Positions 37,350 through 46,954 of a DNA stretch of 64,000 nt are shown in pieces. Numbering within the stretch: position 1 is the first letter of the stretch; every line of letters starts with the position of its first letter. The stretch is from positions 186,001 through 250,000 of the forward strand of contig LXYH01000006.1 of NCBI GenBank assembly GCA_001650895.1, in the 5' to 3' direction. Made by a program: the position numbers and the translations under genes. Under the pieces are notes generated by a model. It had not been told where the DNA came from. It saw only the letters and a list, made by a program, of their open reading frames with translations, and did no database searches. The DNA is from Rhodobacteraceae bacterium EhC02. GTDB taxonomy: Bacteria; Pseudomonadota; Alphaproteobacteria; Rhodobacterales; Rhodobacteraceae.

Positions 37350-39857
37350 TCACGCCAGCTTGCGCTCGACTTCCTCGCGCTCGAAGATCTCGATGACGTC
37401 GCCGGGGCGGATATCGTCGTAGTTCTCGAAGGCCATGCCGCATTCCTGGCCCGAGGTGACTTCCTTGACCTCGTCCTTGAAGCGCTTGAGCGTCTTGAGG
37501 TTGCCTTCATGGATGACAACGTCGTCGCGCAGAAGGCGAACGCCAGCCGATCGGCGGGCCACACCTTCGGTGACCAGACAGCCAGCAACCTTGCCGACAC
37601 CAGACACCTTGAAGACTTCCTTGATCAACGCATAGCCGATGAACTTTTCGCGGATCTCGGCGCTCAGCAGGCCGCTTGCGGCCTTCTTCACATCATCCAC
37701 CAGATCGTAGATGACCGAGTAATAGCGAATCTCGACACCTTTCTGGTTCGCCGTGTTGCGCGCAGAGGCGTTGGCACGGACGTTGAAGCCCATGATCGGC
37801 GCGCCAGAGGCTTCGGCAAGACCCACATCGGTCTCGGTGATCGCACCAACACCCGAGTGAAGAACGCGAACGCGCACCTCGTCGTTGCCGATCTTTTCCA
37901 TCGCCTGAACGATCGCTTCGGCAGAGCCTTGCACATCGGCTTTGACCAGAATCGGCAGTTCAGCCACCGTTTCATCAGCCTTGGCCTTGGCCATCAACTG
38001 GTCCAGCGTCGTCGCCGCACCAACCGCTGCACGCTTTTCCTTGGCTGCATTCTCGCGGTATTCCGCGATTTCGCGCGCCTGCGCTTCGGTCTCGACCACG
38101 TTCAGAACGTCACCGGCTTCAGGCGTGCCATTCAGGCCAAGCACCTCGACGGGGACGGAAGGACCAGCTTCGGAAATACGCTCGCCCTTGTCGTCGATCA
38201 GGGCGCGCACCTTGCCCCACTGTTCGCCCACCACGAAGATATCGCCCTGCTTCAGCGTACCCTTCTGAACCAGAACGGTCGCGACGGGGCCGCGGCCCAC
38301 ATCAAGCTTGGCCTCGATCACGGCGCCTTCCGCAAAACGGTTCGGATTGGCCTTCAGCTCAAGGATCTCGGCCTGCAGCGCGATGGCTTCCAGCAGTTCA
38401 TCAAGACCCAGTCCGGTCAGGGCCGAAACCTCGACATCCTGAACGTCGCCGGACATCGCCTCGACAACCACTTCGTGCTGCAGCAAGTCGGTACGCACCT
38501 TGGTGGGGTTCGCCTGCGGTTTGTCGATCTTGTTGATCGCCACGATCATCGGCACCTTGGCGGCCTTGGCGTGGTTGATCGCCTCGACGGTCTGGGGCAT
38601 CACGGCATCATCGGCCGCCACGACCAGAACCACGATATCGGTCACATGGGCACCGCGTGCCCGCATCGAGGTGAAAGCCGCGTGTCCCGGCGTATCCAGG
38701 AAGGTCAGGACGGAACCCTTGTCGGTCGTCACCTGATAGGCACCGATGTGCTGGGTGATGCCACCCGCCTCGGAAGCCACGACCTTGGCATTGCGGATCG
38801 CATCCAGAAGGCTGGTCTTGCCGTGGTCGACGTGGCCCATGATGGTCACGACGGGCGGACGCGGCTTGAGGTCCTCGGCCTTGTCTTCGACCGATGCGAT
38901 CACATCCTCGACATCGGCATCGGACACGCGGATTGCGCGGTGGCCGAATTCTTCGATGATCAGTTCGGCGGTATCCGCATCGATGGTCTGGTTCTGCGTG
39001 ACCATCATGCCGTTCTGCATGAGGGCCTTGACCACGGCGCCGACGCGCTCGGCCATGCGGTTGGCCAGTTCCGACACCATGATGGCTTCGGGCAACTGCA
39101 CGTCACGCACGATCTTTTCACGTTCGACATTGCCGCCCATGGCCTTCTGACGCGCACGCTCCTGCTTGCGCTTCATGGCCGCCATGGATTTCGTGCGGCC
39201 GCCTTCGCCACCGGCCAGAGCCTGGTTCAGCGTCAGCTTGCCGGAACGACGGTTGTCTTCGCGGACCTTTGCGGCGCGGGCGTCACGCTCTTGGGTATCG
39301 GCCTCACGCTCTTTCTTGCGCGGCGCGGGTGCCGCTGTCTTGGCGGCAGGACGGCCGGCGGGCGCTTCTTCGTCAGGCGCCGCGGCCGCTGCAGCGGCCG
39401 CGCGCTTGGCGGCCTCTTCGGTCTCACGCGCCTTGCGCTGTTCTTCTTCTGCCTTGGCTTTCAGCGCTTCTTCGCGCTCGCGCTCTTCACGCTCCTTTGC
39501 CTCGGCTTCCTCACGGCGGCGCAGACGCTCTTCCTCGCGGGCCTTTTCCTCGGCTTCGCGCTGCGCAGCTTCTTCGCCTTCACGGGCCTTGGCGGCCTGA
39601 AGCGCCTTCAGGCGGCGCTCCATTTCCGCGTCAGAGATACCTGCGGGACGTTTTGCCGGATCGCCCAGCGCCGGGTTCGGTGCAGCGCCGCCAGCCGCGG
39701 CCTTGCCGGCAGCAGGCTTCGGCACCACAACGCGTTTGCGCTTGGTTTCCACGACGACATTCTTGGTCCGTCCATGGCTGAAGCTTTGCTTCACATTTCC
39801 CGGACGCGCGCCGGGGCCACGTACGCCCAGTGTCTTCTTACCGTCGTTGTCGTTCAT
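37350..39857 (-). CDS. infB: Translation initiation factor IF-2
   Basis: IF-2 is the GTPase that places fMet-tRNA on the 30S subunit and promotes 50S joining. A long N-terminal Lys/Glu/Ala-rich region (about residues 75-220, coiled-coil-like) is followed by the IF2_N segment and the G domain: [15 protein letters not shown] near residue 340, [15 protein letters not shown] and NKIDK. Domains II-IV follow. The 835 residues are normal for alphaproteobacteria. Its ATG overlaps the ylxR stop by 4 bp. It is the last gene of the operon, ending 20 bp before the bidirectional terminator. Confidence 0.98.
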   Translation of the reverse strand: MNDNDGKKTLGVRGPGARPGNVKQSFSHGRTKNVVVETKRKRVVVPKPAAGKAAAGGAAPNPALGDPAKRPAGISDAEMERRLKALQAAKAREGEEAAQREAEEKAREEERLRRREEAEAKEREEREREEALKAKAEEEQRKARETEEAAKRAAAAAAAAPDEEAPAGRPAAKTAAPAPRKKEREADTQERDARAAKVREDNRRSGKLTLNQALAGGEGGRTKSMAAMKRKQERARQKAMGGNVEREKIVRDVQLPEAIMVSELANRMAERVGAVVKALMQNGMMVTQNQTIDADTAELIIEEFGHRAIRVSDADVEDVIASVEDKAEDLKPRPPVVTIMGHVDHGKTSLLDAIRNAKVVASEAGGITQHIGAYQVTTDKGSVLTFLDTPGHAAFTSMRARGAHVTDIVVLVVAADDAVMPQTVEAINHAKAAKVPMIVAINKIDKPQANPTKVRTDLLQHEVVVEAMSGDVQDVEVSALTGLGLDELLEAIALQAEILELKANPNRFAEGAVIEAKLDVGRGPVATVLVQKGTLKQGDIFVVGEQWGKVRALIDDKGERISEAGPSVPVEVLGLNGTPEAGDVLNVVETEAQAREIAEYRENAAKEKRAAVGAATTLDQLMAKAKADETVAELPILVKADVQGSAEAIVQAMEKIGNDEVRVRVLHSGVGAITETDVGLAEASGAPIMGFNVRANASARNTANQKGVEIRYYSVIYDLVDDVKKAASGLLSAEIREKFIGYALIKEVFKVSGVGKVAGCLVTEGVARRSAGVRLLRDDVVIHEGNLKTLKRFKDEVKEVTSGQECGMAFENYDDIRPGDVIEIFEREEVERKLA

Positions 39858-40486
39858 ATGGCTCTTCTATCCTTTTTGACGGTCTTGCCGCCTTCCGGGG
39901 CGCGCAGACCTTTCAGTCTTGCCGCTTCCTCTACAACACGCGGGGCCAAACCTCCAGCGGCAAGCACAACGTGTATTACAGTTTGTCGGCCAAAGGCCAA
40001 ACCCAGCTCGTCTGCAGTGAGCCATCCGATGAAAGTTCCATCCGACGGCGTGCTCAGCTTTGACTTGCCGCGCTCGGACCCATCACTGGCCTGGATCAGC
40101 ACCTCGGCATAATCCTTGATCAGCCAGTCCTTGACCTTTTCGTATCCACTGACAGCCTCTCCGCTCTTGCGGGCCAGACTGATCAGATCGACCACACGAC
40201 GGACCAGTTGCGCCTCGACCTGAGCGATCAGATCATCCGGCACGGTCACGGCCTGTTTTGCGGCGCGGGCGAACAGGCCCTTCTTCACGGCCTTTTCCAG
40301 CGCCGTACGTTCTGCCGACACCCAGATGCCGCGGCCCGGCAACTTGCCCATGATGTCCGGCACAACCTGGCCGTCCGGACCGATCACGAAACGGACCAGT
40401 CCGAACTTCGGCTGTACCTCGCCCGTGGCGATACATTTCCGCTCGGGACCGTCCTGCCGATCCCCTGTTTGCCCGCCACGTGTCAT
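39854..40486 (-). CDS. ylxR: YlxR (DUF448) RNA-binding protein fused to an L7Ae-like domain
   Basis: The first roughly 85 residues are the YlxR domain ([31 protein letters not shown]). The rest resembles the YlxQ/L7Ae RNA-binding fold ([48 protein letters not shown]). In Gram-positives YlxR and YlxQ are separate genes in the nusA-infB operon; here they form one 210-residue protein, as in many alphaproteobacteria. The only in-frame ATG after the nusA stop is at 40486, with a weak ribosome site. Its 3' end overlaps infB by 4 bp. Proposed RNA or RNase P/nucleoid roles of YlxR are not settled. Confidence 0.88.
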   Translation of the reverse strand: MTRGGQTGDRQDGPERKCIATGEVQPKFGLVRFVIGPDGQVVPDIMGKLPGRGIWVSAERTALEKAVKKGLFARAAKQAVTVPDDLIAQVEAQLVRRVVDLISLARKSGEAVSGYEKVKDWLIKDYAEVLIQASDGSERGKSKLSTPSDGTFIGWLTADELGLAFGRQTVIHVVLAAGGLAPRVVEEAARLKGLRAPEGGKTVKKDRRAI

Positions 40487-40508
40487 ACAGTCAACCAAAG
40501 GCCTGAAA

Positions 40509-42116
40509 TCAGGCCTCTGCCTCCTCTTCGTCGAGGTCATCCTCGTCACCGGCCAGATCGGCGGGATCAACCCAGCCAAGCATGACGCGGGCGGTCATGA
40601 TGAGGTTCTGCGCCTCATCGAGGGAGACATCGAATTTCTCAAGCAAGCCTTCATCCTTGACACGCTCGCCGTTCACGGTGGTCCAGCCGCCAGCCAGTTC
40701 CCAATCGGCACATGTCGCGAAGTCTTCCAGCGTTTTCACACCATCTTCGGCCAGGGCCTCGATCATCTGGGGTGTCAGGCCCTCGAATTCAACCAGGCTG
40801 TCCTCGACGCCCAGTTCACGCGCATGCTCCAGCGCGGCCTTTGCTGCGGCTTCGATGTATTCGCGGGCGCGCATCTGCAGCTCTTCGGCGGTGCTTTCGT
40901 CAACGCCGTCGATCACCAGAAGTTCGTCACGATCCACATAGGCCACTTCTTCCAGGTTGGTGAAGCCTTCGGCCACCAGAAGCTGGGCAAAGAACTCGTC
41001 AAGATCAAGCGTATCCATGAACAGGCGCGTCCGCTCTTCGAATTCCTTCTGGCGGCGCGAGGATTCCTCGGCTTCCGTCAGGATGTCGATGTCCAGAGCC
41101 GTCAGCTGGCTGGCAAGGCGCACGTTCTGGCCGCGGCGGCCAATGGCCAGCGACAGCTGTTCATCAGGCACCACGACTTCGATCTTGCCGGCTTCCTCGT
41201 CGATGACGACCTTGGTCACCTCGGCGGGCTGCAGCGCGTTCACAAGGAACGTCGCCTGATCCTCGTTCCACGGGATGATGTCGATCTTTTCACCCTGCAG
41301 TTCGTTCACGACGGCCTGCACACGGCTGCCGCGCATACCGACGCAGGCGCCCACGGGGTCGATGGAATTGTCATAGGAAATGACAGCGATCTTCGCGCGC
41401 GAACCGGGGTCGCGGGCCACGGCCTTGATCTCGATGATACCATCGTAGATTTCCGGCACTTCCATCTTGAACAGTTCCGCCATGAACTGCGGATCAGTCC
41501 GGCTGAGGAAGATCTGCGGGCCGCGCTGCTCGCGGCGCACATCCTTGATGTAGCAACGGATGCGGTCATTCGGGCGATACGATTCGCGGCCGATCTTTTC
41601 GTTGCGCCGCAGGATCGCTTCGCCACGGCCCACGTCGACGATGACATTGCCGTATTCCTCGCGCTTGACCACACCGTTGATGATGGTGCCCTTGCGATCC
41701 TTGAATTCCTCGAACTGGCGATCACGCTCTGCTTCGCGCACCTTTTGCAGGATCACCTGCTTGGCGGATTGTGCCGCGATGCGGCCCATGTCCACGGGCG
41801 GCACCTCTTCGACGAAGGTATCGCCGATCTGCGGGTTCTCCATGTACTGCTTGGCCTGTTCGACCGTGAATTCGGCCTGATAATTCTCAAGCTCGTCATC
41901 GGCCACGACGGTCCGCACGCGGGTAAAGGTGGCGCGGCCGGTCTTGCGATCGATCTTGACGCGGATGTCCATCTCCGAGCCGTAGCGGGACTTGGCCGCA
42001 CGGGCGAGGGATTCCTCCATCGCCTCGACCACCAGACCGGGGTCGATCATCTTTTCACGGGCGACGGCCTCTGCGGTCTGCAAAAGCTCCAGCTGGTTGG
42101 CGGAAGTGATTGCCAT
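40509..42116 (-). CDS. nusA: Transcription termination/antitermination protein NusA
   Basis: NusA binds RNA polymerase and modulates pausing, intrinsic termination and antitermination. Domains in order: N-terminal polymerase-binding region (residues 1-130), S1 domain ([20 protein letters not shown]), KH1/KH2 ([20 protein letters not shown] written from the [11 protein letters not shown] motif; [15 protein letters not shown]), and C-terminal helix-hairpin repeats ending in an acidic tail ([15 protein letters not shown]). The 535 residues are typical. AGGAGG lies 9 bp before the ATG. The gene starts 4 bp after the rimP stop. NusA acts on terminators like the one in its own operon leader. Confidence 0.97.
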   Translation of the reverse strand: MAITSANQLELLQTAEAVAREKMIDPGLVVEAMEESLARAAKSRYGSEMDIRVKIDRKTGRATFTRVRTVVADDELENYQAEFTVEQAKQYMENPQIGDTFVEEVPPVDMGRIAAQSAKQVILQKVREAERDRQFEEFKDRKGTIINGVVKREEYGNVIVDVGRGEAILRRNEKIGRESYRPNDRIRCYIKDVRREQRGPQIFLSRTDPQFMAELFKMEVPEIYDGIIEIKAVARDPGSRAKIAVISYDNSIDPVGACVGMRGSRVQAVVNELQGEKIDIIPWNEDQATFLVNALQPAEVTKVVIDEEAGKIEVVVPDEQLSLAIGRRGQNVRLASQLTALDIDILTEAEESSRRQKEFEERTRLFMDTLDLDEFFAQLLVAEGFTNLEEVAYVDRDELLVIDGVDESTAEELQMRAREYIEAAAKAALEHARELGVEDSLVEFEGLTPQMIEALAEDGVKTLEDFATCADWELAGGWTTVNGERVKDEGLLEKFDVSLDEAQNLIMTARVMLGWVDPADLAGDEDDLDEEEAEA

Positions 42117-42120
42117 GGTC

Positions 42121-42702
42121 TCAGTCCTCCTCGGAACCGGTGTCGTTATCTGTTTCTATGTCGTCAAATTCGTCTTCATCGATGATACCCGCCGCCTTGC
42201 GCTGGCGCAGCATCTCGCGGATCAGCTCGTCGGTCAGGATCAGCTTGGCATCGGACAGCCAGTCGAATTTCAGTCCGACAGTGCCTTCTTCGATGTTGAT
42301 CAGAACTTCATCACCTTCGACGCCGGCCAGCACGCCCTTGAAACGGCGGCGCCCGTCGATCAATTCATCGGTTTCGATCCGGGCCTCGTAGCCTTCAAAC
42401 GTCTCGAAATCCTTGAGACGGGTCAACGGGCGGTCGATTCCCGGGCTGGACACCTCGAGCGTGTATTCATCCACGATCGGGTCTTCCACATCCAGAACAG
42501 CACTGACGGCCGTGCTGATTTCGGCACATTCGTCGACGGAAATCCCGCCTTCAGGACGTTCCGCCATGATCTGCAGGGTCGAGGTCTTGCCGCCCATCAA
42601 CCGGATACGCACCAGTTCGAATCCCAGATCCGCGATCACCGGAGTGACGATCTCGGCCAGGCGTCTGTCGATTGCAGCTTTTGCGATCAGGTCGTTGGTC
42701 AT
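42121..42702 (-). CDS. rimP: Ribosome maturation factor RimP
   Basis: RimP assists 30S subunit maturation. The 193-residue protein has the N-terminal alpha/beta domain ([44 protein letters not shown]), the signature [20 protein letters not shown], and a C-terminal Sm-like domain ending in an acidic tail. It is the first gene of rimP-nusA-ylxR-infB. The ATG at 42702 has a weak ribosome site and follows, by only 22 bp, the U-tract of a terminator-like hairpin in the presumed leader. Confidence 0.95.
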   Translation of the reverse strand: MTNDLIAKAAIDRRLAEIVTPVIADLGFELVRIRLMGGKTSTLQIMAERPEGGISVDECAEISTAVSAVLDVEDPIVDEYTLEVSSPGIDRPLTRLKDFETFEGYEARIETDELIDGRRRFKGVLAGVEGDEVLINIEEGTVGLKFDWLSDAKLILTDELIREMLRQRKAAGIIDEDEFDDIETDNDTGSEED

Positions 42703-42724
42703 TGGTCAGGCTTGCCTTTCAGGC

Positions 42725-42750
42725 ACAAAAAAACGGGCGCGCGGCCCGTT
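42725..42750 (-). terminator. Intrinsic terminator in the rimP-nusA leader (pip terminator or attenuator)
   Basis: On the minus strand AACGGGC-CGCGC-GCCCGTT is followed by a run of Ts (complement of 42725-42731), a textbook terminator. It lies between pip and rimP. The candidate rimP promoter at 42805-42833 is upstream of it, so it may act as an attenuator for the nusA operon as well as ending pip mRNA. Confidence 0.85.
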
Positions 42751-42804
42751 GATCTTTCCCGGTGGAGCGGTGGGAGTGGACCCCAACGCGCCGCTGTTGA
42801 AGGC

Positions 42805-42833
42805 CATATACGCCGCAAGACCCGAGTCTGCAA
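42805..42833 (-). promoter_or_regulatory. Candidate sigma70 promoter of rimP-nusA-ylxR-infB
   Basis: On the minus strand TTGCAG (42833-42828), a 17-bp spacer and TATATG (42810-42805) form a good housekeeping promoter. It lies just beyond the pip stop. The segment between the terminator U-tract and the rimP ATG is too short (22 bp) to hold a promoter, which supports this location. Confidence 0.6.
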
Positions 42834-42858
42834 GGGGTGATCGGGCCCAGCCTGTGCC

Positions 42859-43830
42859 CTAGCCTTCGCCGATGCGGTCCATCACCCGGACAAGTTCCGC
42901 GCTGATGCCGGGTTCTGACAGGGCGTGCCCTGCGTTGCGCACCATGTGAAGTTCCACGTTCGGCCAGCGCGCGGCAAGATCCCAGGCCGATTGCGGCGGG
43001 CATATCATGTCATAGCGGCCCTGCACGATGGCGCCGGGGATATGGGCGATCCGGTCCACCTGGTCCAGGATCTGGCCGTCATAGTCCAGAAAGGCACCAT
43101 TCATGAAATAGTGGTTTTCCAGCCGGGCAAAGGCGCGCGCATATTCACCGGGGCTTTCCCCGCCAATTCCGTTGGAATGGAACGATGCCAGCGCATTCTC
43201 CCAGGCCGACCAGGCGCGGCCATATTTCGTCTCGACCATCAGATCGCCGGAAAACAGCCGCTTGTGATAGGCCGCGATCAGGTCGTCGCGTTCATCCTGG
43301 GGAATCAGATCGACGAAGCGCGCCCATGTTTCGGGCCAGAACCGCCCCGCCCCGCCGCCATAGAACCAGTCAAGCTCGGCCTTCGTGGCCAGGAAGACGC
43401 CGCGCAGCACCAGGGCCGTGATGCGATCGGGGTGGGTCTGTGCATAGATCAGGGCAAGCGTCGCGCCCCAACTTCCGCCAAAGACGATCCATTGCCCGAT
43501 ATCCAGATCGGTCCTGATCCTTTCGATGTCGCGTACAAGGTGCCAGGTCGTGTTGTCCTTGACGGATGCATGGGGGCGCGAGCGTCCGCACCCACGCTGA
43601 TCGAACAGGATCACACGGTAGATCCTGGGATCGAAATAGCGCCGCATGGCAGGGCTGCAGCCACCACCCGGCCCACCGTGCAATACGACAACCGGCATTC
43701 CTTGAGGATTGCCCGACTGCTCCATATAGACGGTATGGCCATCGCCCACGTCGATCATGCGCTGATCGAAAGGATCGACCGGCGGATGCAGATAGTGGAC
43801 TGCGCTTTTTTGGCCCGAGAATTTGTCCAT
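42859..43830 (-). CDS. pip: Proline iminopeptidase
   Basis: This alpha/beta-hydrolase of 323 residues releases N-terminal proline from peptides. Signatures: VVLHGGPGGGCSPAMRRYFD (oxyanion region), DQRGCGRSRPHA, the nucleophile elbow GGSWGATLALIYAQTHP near residue 120, GRYDMICPP carrying the Asp, and NAGHALSEP carrying the His of the triad. The start at 43830 is backed by AGGA; a much longer in-frame extension runs through divergent ubiG and is rejected. It is transcribed divergently from ubiG across about 48 bp. Confidence 0.93.
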   Translation of the reverse strand: MDKFSGQKSAVHYLHPPVDPFDQRMIDVGDGHTVYMEQSGNPQGMPVVVLHGGPGGGCSPAMRRYFDPRIYRVILFDQRGCGRSRPHASVKDNTTWHLVRDIERIRTDLDIGQWIVFGGSWGATLALIYAQTHPDRITALVLRGVFLATKAELDWFYGGGAGRFWPETWARFVDLIPQDERDDLIAAYHKRLFSGDLMVETKYGRAWSAWENALASFHSNGIGGESPGEYARAFARLENHYFMNGAFLDYDGQILDQVDRIAHIPGAIVQGRYDMICPPQSAWDLAARWPNVELHMVRNAGHALSEPGISAELVRVMDRIGEG

Positions 43831-43878
43831 GGTCGTCCTATATAACGCCTGAGAGTAAAAGAGCACATGGAGAGCAGA

Positions 43879-44625
43879 ATGCAAGCCGGACAGACCACAG
43901 TTGATCCCGCCGAAGTCGCCAAGTTCGAAGCGATGGCCGCGGAATGGTGGGACCCGAAGGGCAAGTTCAAGCCACTGCACATGCTGAACCCCTGCCGCCT
44001 GGATTACATCACGCGTCAGATCGCGGGCGAATTCGGTCGCGACCTGAACACGGCCGATCCTTTCCAGGGACTGCGCATTCTGGATATCGGCTGCGGTGGC
44101 GGACTCCTGGCCGAACCGATGGCGCGGCTTGGCGCGGATGTGGTGGGGGCCGATGCGGCGCCGCGCAATATACCCGTGGCGCAAATTCATGCGGAGCAAT
44201 CTGGCCTGACCATCGACTATCGCCATACCACGGCCGAGGACATGGCCGCGGCAGGTGAACAGTTCGACGTCGTGCTGAACATGGAAGTGGTCGAGCATGT
44301 GTCCGACCCGCTGACCTATCTGACCGCTTGCCAGCAGCTGCTGAAACAAGGTGGGTTGCAGATCTGTTCGACCATCAACCGCAATCCCAAAAGCTTTGCC
44401 ATGGCCATTGTCGGTGCGGAATACGTGATGCGCTGGCTGCCCAAGGGCACGCATGAGTGGAACAAGTTCATCACGCCGGATGAATTGTTCGACCTGTTGC
44501 GCAAGGCCGGGCTTGATCCCGTGGATCGCAAGGGATTCGTCTTCAACCCGATCACCTGGGATTGGTCGATCTCGGACCGGGACCTGAGCGTCAATTACGT
44601 GACCGCCAGCCTGAAACCCGCCTGA
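43879..44625 (+). CDS. ubiG: Ubiquinone biosynthesis O-methyltransferase UbiG
   Basis: UbiG performs both O-methylations in ubiquinone synthesis. SAM-binding motif I is [19 protein letters not shown] near residue 67. [19 protein letters not shown] and [17 protein letters not shown] are the family N-terminal signature. The [23 protein letters not shown] and [19 protein letters not shown] segments complete the match. The second of two in-frame ATGs (43879) is preferred because GGAG lies 6 bp upstream; the alternative is 43867. Length is about 248 residues. It converges with marR, with 5 bp between stops. Confidence 0.96.
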   Translation: MQAGQTTVDPAEVAKFEAMAAEWWDPKGKFKPLHMLNPCRLDYITRQIAGEFGRDLNTADPFQGLRILDIGCGGGLLAEPMARLGADVVGADAAPRNIPVAQIHAEQSGLTIDYRHTTAEDMAAAGEQFDVVLNMEVVEHVSDPLTYLTACQQLLKQGGLQICSTINRNPKSFAMAIVGAEYVMRWLPKGTHEWNKFITPDELFDLLRKAGLDPVDRKGFVFNPITWDWSISDRDLSVNYVTASLKPA

Positions 44626-44630
44626 GGGTA

Positions 44631-45071
44631 TCAGTCCTCTTCCAGCTTGAAGCGAAGCTCTCGCAGGATGGGGATGGCTGCGCGCACCTTTTCGTCGCCA
44701 AGCTCCGAGATCAGCTCGGCGATCATGGGTGATATGGCATCAAGCGCCGCGTCGCGGGCGCGGCGCCCCGCCGGGCTGATCGCCACCATCTTGCGGCGCG
44801 CATCGTCCCAATCCGGCCTGATATGGATGTAACCGGCCCATTCCAGCTTGCCCAGGGTATTGGTCATCGCACCGCGCGTGACGTGAAAGCTTTTCGCCAG
44901 TTGCGCGGGGGTGCGTTCGGACCCGGAACGCGCAAGGTGATTGAGCACCGAAAAATGCGAGATTTCCATCCCCTTCGGCAGTACCTTGGACAGGCGGTTC
45001 CTGACCAGCTGATCGGCGGTCAGTATCTCGCTGAACAAGGCAACGGCAAGAGAGTTGCTGTTGTCAGGCAT
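44631..45071 (-). CDS. MarR family transcriptional regulator
   Basis: This winged-helix repressor-type protein is about 146 residues long. The DNA-binding region is ERTPAQLAKSFHVTRGAMTN (recognition helix) followed by the wing RPDWDDARRKMVAISPAGR. Flanking helices form the dimerisation domain. The start at 45071 overlaps the nitrilase gene stop by 8 bp; an earlier ATG at 45095 would overlap by 32 bp. It is last in the comF-grxC-nitrilase-marR line. The effector is unknown. Confidence 0.88.
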   Translation of the reverse strand: MPDNSNSLAVALFSEILTADQLVRNRLSKVLPKGMEISHFSVLNHLARSGSERTPAQLAKSFHVTRGAMTNTLGKLEWAGYIHIRPDWDDARRKMVAISPAGRRARDAALDAISPMIAELISELGDEKVRAAIPILRELRFKLEED

Positions 45072-45900
45072 CGGGTGGAACAAACCTTCGATCATGGGTC
45101 AAAGCGGGCACACGCGCCCTAGCTTGTGCCACGTCGCCCATCGCAAGATCAACAACAGTGACTCCCGGATCGGTTCCCGCATCGGCCAGAACCTCTCCCC
45201 AGGGCGAAATCACCATGCTGTGCCCATGAGTGCGGCGCAGGCCGCCTGTGGATGAAGGATGCAGCCCGGTCTGCGCCGGGGCAAGCACATAACACCCCGT
45301 CTCGATGGCGCGCGCACGCAGAAGGGGTTCCCAATGCGCCACGCCGGTCACGGGGGAAAAAGCCGCAGGAACGGTCAGGATCTGTGCCCCCGCCTGGGCC
45401 AACGCGCGGTGCAGGTGGGGAAAGCGGATGTCGTAGCAGACCGTCATGCCGATTTTCGCGAACCCGGCATCGGCCAGAACCGCACGATCACCCGGCCGGT
45501 AGCCAGCGGATTCGCAATATGTCTCGGTTTCGGTCACCTGAACATCGAACATGTGGATCTTGTCATACCAGGCGCAGATCGCCCCATCCGGGCCGATCAG
45601 GAACGAGCGATTGGCGAAACGCCCGTCCGCGTCCTGCGTCTTGAGGGCCAGAGATCCGATCAACAGCCACACACCCAGTTCAGCGGCTTCGGCGCGCAGC
45701 GCATCGAGGGATGGATCATTGTCCTGATCCATGAGCACTGCGGCTTGGTGCGCGCGGCTGGTGGACACGCAATTGGTCACCTCGGGGGTCAAAATGAATC
45801 CCGCGCCCTGCCCCGCCGCCTGTCGCATCATGTTCCGCACCATCTCGATGTTGGCGTGCGGATCATCGCCTGACGTCAGTTGCAGCAGCGCGGCTTTCAT
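45064..45900 (-). CDS. Carbon-nitrogen hydrolase, Nit1/deaminated glutathione amidase-like
   Basis: This is a nitrilase-superfamily amidase of 278 residues. The catalytic triad is visible: E40 in ILTPEVTN, K114 in WYDKIHMFDV and C155 in GMTVCYDIRFP. The KIHMFDV and CYDIRFPHLHRALA signatures place it in the Nit branch, whose members hydrolyse deaminated glutathione as metabolite repair. The neighbouring glutaredoxin gene (6 bp upstream) fits a glutathione-related role. The exact substrate is an inference. The downstream marR overlaps it. Confidence 0.87.
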   Translation of the reverse strand: MKAALLQLTSGDDPHANIEMVRNMMRQAAGQGAGFILTPEVTNCVSTSRAHQAAVLMDQDNDPSLDALRAEAAELGVWLLIGSLALKTQDADGRFANRSFLIGPDGAICAWYDKIHMFDVQVTETETYCESAGYRPGDRAVLADAGFAKIGMTVCYDIRFPHLHRALAQAGAQILTVPAAFSPVTGVAHWEPLLRARAIETGCYVLAPAQTGLHPSSTGGLRRTHGHSMVISPWGEVLADAGTDPGVTVVDLAMGDVAQARARVPALTHDRRFVPPDA

Positions 45901-45906
45901 TCACCT

Positions 45907-46164
45907 TCAACCCTGCAAGAGGGCGTCAAGCTTGCCCGCGCTTTCCAGCGCGTACAGATCATCGCAACCGCCCACATGGGTCGTGCCCACGAAGATCTGC
46001 GGCACTGTGCGACCGCCATTGGCACGCTTGATCATCTCGGGCTTGCGGTCAGGATGAACCAGGACATCGATCTCGGAAAACGTCACACCCTTCTGGGTCA
46101 ACAGACGCTTGGCAGCGTGGCAATACCCGCAGAGCGGTGAAGTGTAGATTTCAACGGTTTGCAT
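45907..46164 (-). CDS. grxC: Glutaredoxin 3 (GrxC)
   Basis: This is a glutathione-dependent disulfide reductase of 85 residues. The dithiol active site is CGYC at residues 12-15 in YTSPLCGYCHAAKRLL, with the GSH-binding TVPQIFVGTTHVGGCDDLYAL further on. Grx3 is usually CPYC, so Gly for Pro at the second position is a variant found in some alphaproteobacteria. It lies 41 bp after comF and 6 bp before the nitrilase gene. Confidence 0.94.
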   Translation of the reverse strand: MQTVEIYTSPLCGYCHAAKRLLTQKGVTFSEIDVLVHPDRKPEMIKRANGGRTVPQIFVGTTHVGGCDDLYALESAGKLDALLQG

Positions 46165-46205
46165 CTCGAAGACTGTCCTTTGATCACGTCCAACTTGTCC
46201 GTGAT

Positions 46206-46937
46206 TTAAGCGTCCTTTGCAACGCGCGCCAGTGTGAGCACGAAAACTTGCGCGGCACCGGCGGCAAGGCAGGCCTCGCTGCAGGCGGCAAGGGTCGCAC
46301 CGGATGTCATCACATCATCCACCAGAACAACCGTTCTGCCCGCGATGATCGGCCGCCTGGCTGTCGTGATCGAAATGGCCGAGGCAAGGGTCGCAAAGCG
46401 GGAGTCACGGCTGGTCTTGTCCAGCGATGCCGTGCGGCGGTGGCGCGTCAGAAGGTCAGGGCAATGGGACTGGCCAAGCCTGGCGGCAATGGCGGTCGAG
46501 AGAAGTGCAGCCTGATTGTACCGACGCCGCAACATGCGGGTCCAATGAAGCGGAACGGGCGCAAACAGAAGGTCCGGCAACAGGATGGGTTGCGCCGCCT
46601 GGATCATCCATCCGGCGGCCGGCTGGACAATGTCATGCCTATCACCATGCTTGAGCGCCAGAACCATCCGGCGCGCGGCGTCGCGATACAAGAGCGCGGA
46701 CCGGCCACGCGCCCACGGACGGGCGATCGAAATGCAATCGTCGCAATGAACGGTATCCGCTGCATCGGCCGTGCCGGGAAGCGGAACACCACAAAGATCG
46801 CAGACCAATCCGCCGATAAAGGCCGTGTCGCGCCAGCATCCGGTGCAAAGCCCGAAATCGCTTTCGACCATGCCACCGCAACACAGGCAGCGCGGCGGGT
46901 AGACAAGGCGCAAGGCCGTTTGAAACTTACCCGCCAT
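46206..46937 (-). CDS. comF: ComF family phosphoribosyltransferase-like protein
   Basis: This is a ComFC/GntX-type protein of about 243 residues. N-terminal zinc-finger-like cysteines (CLCCGG, CTGCW, CDLCG, CDDC) precede a type I phosphoribosyltransferase fold with LFAPVPLHWTRMLRRRYNQA and the PRPP loop VVLVDDVMTSGATLAAC. In naturally competent bacteria ComF supports DNA uptake, and Rhodobacter needs such factors for gene transfer agent uptake. Whether it does so here is an inference. The start at 46937 is preferred because the earlier ATG would overlap the divergent methyltransferase. Confidence 0.9.
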   Translation of the reverse strand: MAGKFQTALRLVYPPRCLCCGGMVESDFGLCTGCWRDTAFIGGLVCDLCGVPLPGTADAADTVHCDDCISIARPWARGRSALLYRDAARRMVLALKHGDRHDIVQPAAGWMIQAAQPILLPDLLFAPVPLHWTRMLRRRYNQAALLSTAIAARLGQSHCPDLLTRHRRTASLDKTSRDSRFATLASAISITTARRPIIAGRTVVLVDDVMTSGATLAACSEACLAAGAAQVFVLTLARVAKDA

Positions 46938-46954
46938 CCGCCTATATCCCGCTG

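Noticed and set aside
37120-37422. A 100-codon frame overlapping the small gene at 37151
   Set aside because: It runs through the terminator and into antisense infB, and has no ribosome site; the 45-codon frame inside is better supported.
37509-40112. 867-codon open frame antisense to infB
   Set aside because: Shadow frame; its hydrophobic Leu/Phe-rich end is the mirror of the Glu/Lys-rich infB N-terminus, not real membrane helices.
40326-42185. 619-codon open frame antisense to nusA and ylxR
   Set aside because: Shadow frame with no domain and no initiation signal.
43848-43860. A heat-shock promoter upstream of ubiG (CCTATATAAC)
   Set aside because: The -10-like element resembles the RpoH type, but no CTTG lies 17-18 bp upstream; it may be an ordinary promoter instead.
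43831-44454. N-terminal extension of pip through the ubiG region
   Set aside because: The extension runs antisense to ubiG; the AGGA-preceded ATG at 43830 gives the normal pip length.
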